From: Corallococcus coralloides DSM 2259
GTDB lineage: Bacteria > Myxococcota > Myxococcia > Myxococcales > Myxococcaceae
DNA length: 64,000 nucleotides
Assembly: GCF_000255295.1 (NCBI RefSeq)
Contig: NC_017030.1
Coordinates: forward strand, 1,116,001-1,180,000
Direction of reading: 5' to 3'
In this document: piece by piece, positions 57,926 through 64,000 of the stretch
Layout: every line of letters starts with the position of its first letter
Numbering within the stretch: position 1 is the first letter of the stretch
Position numbers and translations under genes: made by a program
Notes under the pieces: generated by a model
Seen by the model: only the letters and a program-made list of their open reading frames with translations
The model's database searches: none
Told to the model about the DNA's origin: nothing

Positions 57926-59257
57926 TCAGACGGCGCGGGCGACGGCGAACAGGCTCATGCCCACGGGCAGCCGCACCTGTTGCTCGGCCTGGGCGATCAG
58001 GGGGGCCAGCGTGTCGTAGAGCTTGAGCTGGAGCTTGGGCACCGCGCGGCGGCGCAGGAGGCGGCTGTTGACGAACCAGCCCGGCAGGCCCACCAGGTTC
58101 ATCCACTCCAGCGTGTCCACGCGGAAGCCGTTCTCCTGCAGCACCGCGCGCAGGGACTCCGGCGTGTAGCGGCGGTAGTGGCCCACGGCCTCGTCGATGG
58201 CGCCGAACAGCTGCGGCAGCGCCGGCACGAGGATGAGCACGCGGCCATCCGGCTGCAGAATCTGGCGGAAGCGGCGCACCGCGGACGCGTCGTCCGGGAT
58301 GTGCTCCATCACGTTGGACAGCACGATGGTGTCCAGGTTCTCCGCCTTCAGCGCCTCCCAGTCCGCGAGCGCCACGTCGGACAGGTAGGGGCGCACGTGG
58401 GGCTTGCCGCGGAACATGTTCTTCAGGCGGTCCACGTAGAAGCGCTCCACCTCCAGCGCGACCAGGTGCTCCGCGCCGGCCTCCAGCTCGCGGGTGATGG
58501 TGCCGATGCCGGCGCCAATCTCCAGCACGCGGCGGCCCATGTGTTCGCGGAAGCGGCGGCCCAGCCACTGGTTGTAGTGGGTGGCGCCGTCCATGCGCTC
58601 CAGGGAGGAGTAGCCCTCGTGCTGGTTGTCCGCGTCGTCGCGCACGGTGGCGTAGCGCACCAGCGTGCGCAGGCGGGCCAGGTGCGCGGAGGCCGGGCGG
58701 CGCGGCACGGCCTGCAGCGGCGGCAGGGACACTTCCGTGAGGCGGAAGAGCTGCGCGGCCAGCTTCACCACCAGCTCCGCGTCCACCGCGTCGTCGTCGC
58801 TGGTGAGCTGGATGGAGCGCAGCGCCTCCGTGCGGAAGGCGCGCAGGCCGGTGAGCGGATCCGTCAGCGCCACGTCGGTGACGAAGCGGGTGATGCCGCC
58901 CAGCGCGCGCTCGGCCACCATCTCCGGCGACATGCCGGAGCGCCGGCCGAAGACGCCGTCCGCGGTGTCGTCCCGCAGGGGCTGCACCAGGGCGTCGTAG
59001 GTGTCGGGCGAGTAGGCGGCGTCCGGATCCTGGAGCACCGTGTGGGCGCCGGTGACGTGGGGCAGCGCGGCGCGGATGGCCGCCCCCTTGCCACCCTGGG
59101 CGGCGAGGACGTGGACGTTGGGACCGGGCGTGACGTCCACCGGCCCTTCACCCGCGAGCACGACCTGGGCCTGGCCGGACAGCGCGTGAGCGAACCGGGC
59201 GGCGGCGGCGGCGGTGGCGGGGTTGAAGGGCAGGACGACGGAAAGCGCAGGAACCAT
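57926..59257 (-). CDS. fused GT2 glycosyltransferase and SAM methyltransferase
   Basis: 443-aa two-domain cytosolic enzyme. Residues 1-200 are a GT2 domain like dolichyl/polyprenyl-phosphate mannose synthase: GGKGAAIRAAL, the metal-binding VLQDPDAAYSPD (Asp78, Asp80) and TDPLTGLRAFR (132-142). Residues about 215-443 are a class I methyltransferase: SAM motif VLEIGAGIGTITREL (244-258), LSNVMEHIPDDASAVRRF and LVPALPQLFGAIDEAVGHYR. The frame is open far upstream, opposite another gene, but ATG 59257 is the natural start because the GT2 beta-alpha fold begins there. It heads the leftward operon, divergent from the tyrosine kinase gene across 219 bases. It probably makes a polyprenyl-P-sugar and methylates a lipid or sugar. 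Confidence 0.85.
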   Translation of the reverse strand: MVPALSVVLPFNPATAAAAARFAHALSGQAQVVLAGEGPVDVTPGPNVHVLAAQGGKGAAIRAALPHVTGAHTVLQDPDAAYSPDTYDALVQPLRDDTADGVFGRRSGMSPEMVAERALGGITRFVTDVALTDPLTGLRAFRTEALRSIQLTSDDDAVDAELVVKLAAQLFRLTEVSLPPLQAVPRRPASAHLARLRTLVRYATVRDDADNQHEGYSSLERMDGATHYNQWLGRRFREHMGRRVLEIGAGIGTITRELEAGAEHLVALEVERFYVDRLKNMFRGKPHVRPYLSDVALADWEALKAENLDTIVLSNVMEHIPDDASAVRRFRQILQPDGRVLILVPALPQLFGAIDEAVGHYRRYTPESLRAVLQENGFRVDTLEWMNLVGLPGWFVNSRLLRRRAVPKLQLKLYDTLAPLIAQAEQQVRLPVGMSLFAVARAV

Positions 59258-59476
59258 TGCGCCGCTCACTACCACAGGCGCCTCCAGGGTGCGCGTTCGC
59301 GGACCGGCGCGGATGGATGGGGGGCATCCAGGCGGCGTCGGTTGGATGGACAACCCGCCCCGCCCGTTGCACGCTCCGGGCGTTATTCCCCCAGCGCGAT
59401 GTGGGTGCAGGTCGGGTCCGGATGAGTTCGGGCCGGTGGAGACCGCCCGCGGCAGCCACTTCCGGAGAGACGCGAC
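59258..59476. other. divergent promoter region
   Basis: 219 bases between two diverging operons (glycosyltransferase/methyltransferase to the left, tyrosine kinase to the right). Sequence is GC-rich with no gene. I saw no convincing -10/-35 or sigma-54 match. Confidence 0.5.
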
Positions 59477-61669
59477 GTGGAAGGAACGGTGTTGGACCCG
59501 GCCGGTGGGGCGCCCGGCGCGACGTCCGCGAGCGTGATGCACCGGCTGCGGGGCGTGTGGCGCCGGCGGTGGGTGATGCTCGGGGTGGCGTTGGCGGTCA
59601 CCGCGCTCACGGCGGCGTGGACGCTGCGCCAGCCGCGCATCTACGCGGCCAGCACCTCGCTCATCATCGACGTCACCGCGCCGCGCATCCTCGACGGCGA
59701 GGTGAAGGAGGTGATGGGGGAGGAGCGCAGCAACTACTGGTTCAACAAGGAGTACTACGCCACGCAGAGCGAGATCATCACCTCGCGCGCGGTGGCCAGC
59801 CGCGTGGTGGACCGGCTGGGGCTGTCGAAGGACGCGTCCTTCCTGGGCCTGCCGGCGAACCAGGACCCGGAGGAGCGCGCGAAGGCGCTGGAGGACGCGG
59901 ACGCCGTGGGGCTGTTGCGCTCGCGCATCCAGGTGGTGCCCGGCAAGGACTCGCGGGTGATGAACATTGGCGTGGAGGACGTGGACCCCGCGCGCGCGGC
60001 GCTGCTCTCCAACGAGGTGGCCGCCGCGTACATGGCGGAGAACCTGGCGCTCAAGCTGCGCACCACGGAGGAGGCGCGCACGTGGCTGGAGGGGCGCCTG
60101 GACGAACTGGGCCGCCAGTCCAAGGCCGGCGAGATGGCCGTCTACGACCTGAAGAAGGACGCGGACATGCTGTCCACGTCGCTGGAGTCGCGGCTGTCCA
60201 TCGTCAGCGAGCGGATCAACTCCTACAACCTGAAGCTCACCGAGGTGCGCACGCGCATCGCGGCGCAGCAGGCGCGCGTGGACGCCATCCACCGGCTGCG
60301 CAAGGACGCCGGCAACGACGAGACGTGGGCGGAGGCCGTGCCCGGCGCGAAGGACGGCCCCATCCAAGATCTCAAATCGCGCTACGGCGAACAGAAGGCC
60401 GCGTGCGCGGAGCTGACCGAGCGTTACCTGCCGGAGCACCCGAAGCTCCTGGAGTGCAACCGAAAGCTGGACGTCGTGCGCGCGGACCTGCTCAAGAGCC
60501 TGACCAACGTGGTGCGCTCGGCGGAGACGCAGCTGGCGGAGGCGCAGGGCGAGGAGAAGAACCTCAACAAGCTCCTGGACGAGACCAAGGCCGAGGCCTT
60601 CCAGGTGAACAAGAAGGCCATCGAGTACGGACGGCTGCAGCGCGAGTCGGACAACAACCAGCGGCTCTATGAGCTGGTGCTCAAGCGGCTGAAGGACATC
60701 GAGCTGTCGGGCCTGCTGCGCACGAGCAACGTGCGCGTGCTGGACCCCGCGCGGCCGGAGCTGCTGCCGGTGCGGCCGCACACGCGGCGCAACCTGATGG
60801 TGGGCTGGGTGATGGGGCTGCTCCTGGGGCTGGGCGTGGCGCTGTTCCTGGAGATGCTGGAGAACACCGTCGGGTCGCAGGCGGACGTGGAGGACGTGCT
60901 GGGCCTGGCGTTCCTGGGCGTGGTGCCGCGCATGGAGGCCACGAAGGCGCCGGGCGACCGCGATCTGTACGTGCACCGCGCGCCGCGCTCGGCGGTGGCG
61001 GAGTGCTGCCGTGCGGTGCGCACGAACCTCTTGTTCATGTCGCCGGATCATCCCTGCAAGACGCTGGTGGTGACGTCCAGCGGCCCGCAGGAGGGCAAGT
61101 CCACCACGTGCATCAACCTGGGCGTGGCCATGGCCCAGAGCGGCAACCGCGTGCTGCTGCTGGACACGGACATGCGCCGGCCCCGGCTGCACCGCGCGTT
61201 CGGCGTGCCCAATGACCTGGGCATCAGCTCGCTGGTGGTGGGCGAGGGCTCGCTGGACAAGGCGGTGAAGAGCACGGAGGTGCCCAACCTCTTCGTGCTG
61301 CCGTGTGGCCCCCTGCCGCCGAACCCCGCGGAGCTCTTGCACACGCGTGCCTTCAAGGAGCTGCTGCGCGCGGCGGGGGAGAAGTTCGACCGCATCATCC
61401 TGGACAGCCCGCCGCTCAACGCGGTGGTGGACGCGGCGGTGCTCGCCACGCAGGCGGACGGCGTGGTGATGGTGCTCAAGGCGGGCCGGACGGACCGGAG
61501 CGCCGCGAAGCGCGCGCTGCGCTCGCTGGCGGACGTGCAGGCGCGGATGTTCGGCGCCATCCTCAACGACGTGGACCTGCGGCAGCCGCGCTACGGCGAC
61601 ACGTACCTGGGCTACCAGGGCTATGGCCCGACGCAGGACGAGCCCAAGGGCGGGGTGGCTCCGTCGTGA
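59477..61669 (+). CDS. Wzc-type polysaccharide tyrosine autokinase
   Basis: 730-aa inner-membrane protein for polymer-length control and export of an extracellular polysaccharide. Membrane helices at about 32-52 and 437-458 enclose a Wzz-type periplasmic domain with long coiled coils (about 200-400). The cytosolic BY-kinase has Walker A GPQEGKSTT (536-544), Walker A' LLLDTDMRRPRL (about 558-569) and Walker B-like ILDSPPLN. The C-terminal tyrosine cluster (Tyr706, 710, 713, 716) in YGDTYLGYQGYG is the autophosphorylation site. Start is GTG with GGAGAG. The chain-length and kinase parts are in one polypeptide, as in proteobacterial Wzc. The first GT gene overlaps its stop (GTGA). Confidence 0.93.
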   Translation: MEGTVLDPAGGAPGATSASVMHRLRGVWRRRWVMLGVALAVTALTAAWTLRQPRIYAASTSLIIDVTAPRILDGEVKEVMGEERSNYWFNKEYYATQSEIITSRAVASRVVDRLGLSKDASFLGLPANQDPEERAKALEDADAVGLLRSRIQVVPGKDSRVMNIGVEDVDPARAALLSNEVAAAYMAENLALKLRTTEEARTWLEGRLDELGRQSKAGEMAVYDLKKDADMLSTSLESRLSIVSERINSYNLKLTEVRTRIAAQQARVDAIHRLRKDAGNDETWAEAVPGAKDGPIQDLKSRYGEQKAACAELTERYLPEHPKLLECNRKLDVVRADLLKSLTNVVRSAETQLAEAQGEEKNLNKLLDETKAEAFQVNKKAIEYGRLQRESDNNQRLYELVLKRLKDIELSGLLRTSNVRVLDPARPELLPVRPHTRRNLMVGWVMGLLLGLGVALFLEMLENTVGSQADVEDVLGLAFLGVVPRMEATKAPGDRDLYVHRAPRSAVAECCRAVRTNLLFMSPDHPCKTLVVTSSGPQEGKSTTCINLGVAMAQSGNRVLLLDTDMRRPRLHRAFGVPNDLGISSLVVGEGSLDKAVKSTEVPNLFVLPCGPLPPNPAELLHTRAFKELLRAAGEKFDRIILDSPPLNAVVDAAVLATQADGVVMVLKAGRTDRSAAKRALRSLADVQARMFGAILNDVDLRQPRYGDTYLGYQGYGPTQDEPKGGVAPS

Positions 61670-62910
61670 AGGGCGCGGGCCTGCGGGTGCTGCACCTGGG
61701 GAAGTTCTACCCTCCGGCCTCCGGCGGCATGGAGGCGCACCTGCGCACGCTGGCTCGCGCGCAGGCGTCGCTGGGCGCGCAGGTGGAGGTGCTGTGCGCG
61801 AACCACTCCGTGGATGGCACCGGGACGAGCCACGAGTTCCACGGGCGCAGCCCCACGCGTGAGGAGTGGGATGGGCCGGTGCGCGTGGTGCGCCTGGGGC
61901 GGCTCGCGTCGGTGGCGCGCATGGACGTGATGCCGTCGCTGCCGTTCATGCTCCGGCGGGCGCTGGCGCGGGGCGTGGACGTGGTGCACCTGCATGTGCC
62001 CAACCCGAGCATGGTGCTGGCGCTGGACGCGGTGCCTCGCCTGCCCGCGGTGGTGGTGACGCACCAGAGCGACATCATCCGGCAGAAGGTCGCGGGCGCG
62101 CTGTTCCGTCCGTTCGAGTGGATGCTGTACTCGCGCGCGGCGCGGCTGCTGGCCACGAGCGACGCGTACGTGCGCGGCTCGTCGCTGCTGTCGACGTTCA
62201 AGTCGAAGGTGCGGGTGCTGCCGCTGGGCATCGAGCTGGAGTCGTACCTGCGGCCTCCTTCCGCGGAAGCGCGCGAGGCCCAGGCGCGATGGACGGCGGA
62301 GGCGGCGGGCGGGCCGCTGTGGCTGATGGTGGGGCGGCTCGTCTACTACAAGGGGTTGTTCACGGCGCTGGAGGCGCTGGTGCACGCGCCGGGGCGGCTG
62401 GTCATCGTGGGCGAGGGGCCGCTGGCGGAGGAGGGGCGCGCGCGGGCGAAGGCGCTGGGCATTGAAGATCGGGTGACGTGGGCGGGGTACCTGTCGCCGG
62501 AGGCGCTGACGGGTGCGTACCGGGCCGCGACGGCCCTGTGGTTCCCGAGCAACGCGCGCAGCGAGGCGTATGGCCTGTCGCAGGTGGAGGCGCTGGCGAG
62601 TGGATTGCCCGTGCTCAACACCGCCGTGCCGGACTCCGGCGTGGCGTGGGTGAGCCTGCACGAGCGCACCGGCCTCACGGTGCCCGTGGGAGATGCGCGG
62701 GCGCTGGCGGCGGCGGCGCGCCGGTTGGTGGAGGAGCCGGGCCTGCGCGAGCGGCTGTCGCGCGGGGCGCTGGAGCGTGCGCGAGCGGAGTTCGCCCACG
62801 ACGTGATGGCGTCGCGCAGCCTGGATCTGTACGCGGAGGCGCTCGGACGGCAGCCGGTGGCGGAGGAGCGGAGCGATGCCTCCGTCCAGCACGTCGCGGG
62901 CGGGCGCTGA
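61666..62910 (+). CDS. GT4-family glycosyltransferase
   Basis: 414-aa soluble GT-B glycosyltransferase. The N-terminal Rossmann half has LHLGKFYPPASGGMEAHLRT, the acceptor-side signature of GT4 enzymes. The C-terminal half has VGRLVYYKGLFTALEAL (nucleotide-sugar binding) and the E(x7)E-type motif in SEAYGLSQVEALASGLPVL. It adds a sugar to a lipid-linked polysaccharide repeat. GTG 61666 overlaps the kinase stop by four bases and the stop overlaps the next GT by 35 bases, so three proteins are coupled. Confidence 0.9.
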   Translation: MKGAGLRVLHLGKFYPPASGGMEAHLRTLARAQASLGAQVEVLCANHSVDGTGTSHEFHGRSPTREEWDGPVRVVRLGRLASVARMDVMPSLPFMLRRALARGVDVVHLHVPNPSMVLALDAVPRLPAVVVTHQSDIIRQKVAGALFRPFEWMLYSRAARLLATSDAYVRGSSLLSTFKSKVRVLPLGIELESYLRPPSAEAREAQARWTAEAAGGPLWLMVGRLVYYKGLFTALEALVHAPGRLVIVGEGPLAEEGRARAKALGIEDRVTWAGYLSPEALTGAYRAATALWFPSNARSEAYGLSQVEALASGLPVLNTAVPDSGVAWVSLHERTGLTVPVGDARALAAAARRLVEEPGLRERLSRGALERARAEFAHDVMASRSLDLYAEALGRQPVAEERSDASVQHVAGGR

Positions 62911-64000
62911 AGGTCCGCGCATGCACGGGTCGCGAGCGTCTCATCGTGACGGTTCCGCGGAGGGCGGAGGTGGCTCGTCGCGTGCGTCAGGTGGCGCGCC
63001 GCTGCGCGTGCTGCACGTCTCCAGTGGCAACCTCTACGGCGGCGTCGAGACGCTGTTGCGCACGCTGGCGCTCGCGAGCGCGGACCGGACGGGCGGCGCG
63101 GTGCATGCGTTCGCGCTCTGCTTCGAGGGGCGCATCGCCGAAGAGCTTCGCGCGGCGGGCGCACCGCTGACGCTGCTGGGACCGGCGAAGGTGAGCCGGC
63201 CGTGGCGGGTCTGGGAGGCTCGGCGCTCGCTGATGGCGCTGCTCCAGCGGGAGGCGTTCGACGCGGTGGTGTGTCACGCGGCGTGGCCTCAAGCCATCTT
63301 CGGGCCGGTGGTGCGCACGGCCGGTGTTCCGTTGATCTTCTTCCAGCACGACGCACTGTCGGGCTCGCACTGGGTGGAGCGCTGGGCCCGGGTCACCTCG
63401 CCGGACCTGGCGCTGTGCAACAGCCGCTACACCGCGAGCACGCTTCCGAGCGTGTATCCGCGCACGCCGTGGCGCGTGCTCCATCCGCCCGTCCGCGACG
63501 GTGGCCCGGGCCTCATGGCTTCCGAGCGCACGTCGCTCCGGGGCGAGCTGGGCGCGGACGCGGCGGACGTCGTCATCGTCCATGCCAGCCGCATGCAGGA
63601 GTGGAAGGGGCAGCGGCTGCTCCTCGAAGCGCTGGGCCGGCTGCGCCAGGTGCCTCGCTGGAAGGCGTGGTTCGCTGGCGGTGCGCAGCGCCCGGAAGAA
63701 GTCGCCTACGAAGAGGGCTTGAAGGCCCAGGCCGTGGCCCTGGGCCTTGGGGATCGCGTGCGGTTCCTGGGACAGCGCTCGGATGTTCCCCGTCTGCTTC
63801 GCGCGGCGGAGGTGCACTGTCAGCCCAACACCGGGCCGGAGCCGTTTGGCCTGGCGTTCGTGGAGGCGCTCTACGCCGGTCTTCCCGTGGTCACCACCGC
63901 GTTGGGTGGACCGCTGGAGATCGTCGATGCGTCCTGCGGCGTGCTCGTGCCTCCGACGCCGGACGCCCTGGCCCAGGCGCTGCGCGGGCTCATCGAGGAT
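62876..64000 (+). CDS. GT4-family glycosyltransferase, partial (right edge)
   Basis: The first 375 codons of a second GT4 enzyme that continues beyond the window. The ATG at 62876 has GGAGGAG upstream and lies within the end of the previous gene; ATG 62921 is an alternative. After a Ser/Gly-rich N-terminal extension (about 40 aa) come LRVLHVSSGNLYGGVETLL, later VHASRMQEWKGQRLLLEAL and PEPFGLAFVEALYAGLPVV (E(x7)E motif). The protein lacks only a short C-terminal helix. It belongs to the same polysaccharide operon. Confidence 0.88.
   Translation, partial: MPPSSTSRAGAEGPRMHGSRASHRDGSAEGGGGSSRASGGAPLRVLHVSSGNLYGGVETLLRTLALASADRTGGAVHAFALCFEGRIAEELRAAGAPLTLLGPAKVSRPWRVWEARRSLMALLQREAFDAVVCHAAWPQAIFGPVVRTAGVPLIFFQHDALSGSHWVERWARVTSPDLALCNSRYTASTLPSVYPRTPWRVLHPPVRDGGPGLMASERTSLRGELGADAADVVIVHASRMQEWKGQRLLLEALGRLRQVPRWKAWFAGGAQRPEEVAYEEGLKAQAVALGLGDRVRFLGQRSDVPRLLRAAEVHCQPNTGPEPFGLAFVEALYAGLPVVTTALGGPLEIVDASCGVLVPPTPDALAQALRGLIED

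Noticed and set aside
57926..61342. Extension of the GT2-methyltransferase frame to 1138 aa
   Set aside because: The added N-terminal 695 residues overlap the kinase gene on the other strand and are antisense-like; the GT2 fold begins at the ATG at 59257.

Overview
The window is very GC-rich DNA with strong G/C bias at third codon positions, dense genes, many GTG starts and many 4-base ATGA/GTGA overlaps. Gene content points to a myxobacterium of the Myxococcaceae (Myxococcus/Corallococcus type): many paralogous lipoproteins, a PilY1/minor-pilin operon with an embedded cytochrome c, a bacteriophytochrome cassette in a heterotroph, DUF1501-type secreted proteins and a tyrosine-kinase polysaccharide locus. 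This placement is inference; no rRNA or tRNA gene was seen, nor any CRISPR array, insertion sequence or phage gene. The region looks chromosomal.

Layout. 1-1.5 kb: a lipoprotein cut by the left edge and an unknown 411-aa protein, both leftward. 1.7-6.1 kb: the Lhr helicase. 6.1-7.5 kb: two small lipoproteins flanking a small cytosolic protein, possibly remnants of a Sit-type polymorphic toxin locus. 7.7-9.1 kb: an ammonium transporter. 9.4-11.5 kb: a large lipoprotein with one CxxCH motif, ending at a strong hairpin shared with convergent gltBD (11.6-17.6 kb, glutamate synthase). 17.9-22.4 kb: a translationally coupled light-sensing cassette (heme oxygenase, bacteriophytochrome kinase, single receiver, receiver-kinase). 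22.4-23.0 kb: a DUF420 membrane protein.

23.1-32.7 kb: a five-gene exported cluster: a Cys-rich DUF1549/DUF1585-like protein with CxxCH, a small lipoprotein, a Tat-exported DUF1501 protein, a lipoprotein with CxxCH, and a large FG-GAP lipoprotein. This is one of the best candidates for an undescribed cell-envelope system. 32.7-36.2 kb: an EamA transporter and a three-domain LigD. 36.5-42.7 kb: a ferritin-like protein, HutF, a near-identical tandem pair of lipoproteins with a GELHG motif, and an ArgE-type deacetylase. 42.8-47.1 kb: Mfd and a DUF2652 protein, leftward.

47.2-55.4 kb: a minor-pilin operon read leftward: pilX, a TfcP-like cytochrome c, pilY1, pilV, pilW, fimU/fimT. It has an excellent sigma-54 promoter match, a perfect inverted repeat just upstream, and a hairpin terminator. 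55.4-59.3 kb: a leftward group upstream of it: a polyprenyl-phosphate-sugar-synthase-like glycosyltransferase fused to a methyltransferase, a GT-C membrane glycosyltransferase, a second small cytochrome c and a Gly/acid-rich secreted protein. 59.5-64 kb: a divergent polysaccharide operon with a Wzc-type tyrosine autokinase and two GT4 glycosyltransferases, the last cut by the right edge.

The right third therefore joins type IV pilus tip assembly with surface polysaccharide synthesis, both central to gliding and social behaviour in myxobacteria. Nitrogen metabolism is represented by amt, gltBD, hutF and argE, and DNA repair by lhr, ligD and mfd.
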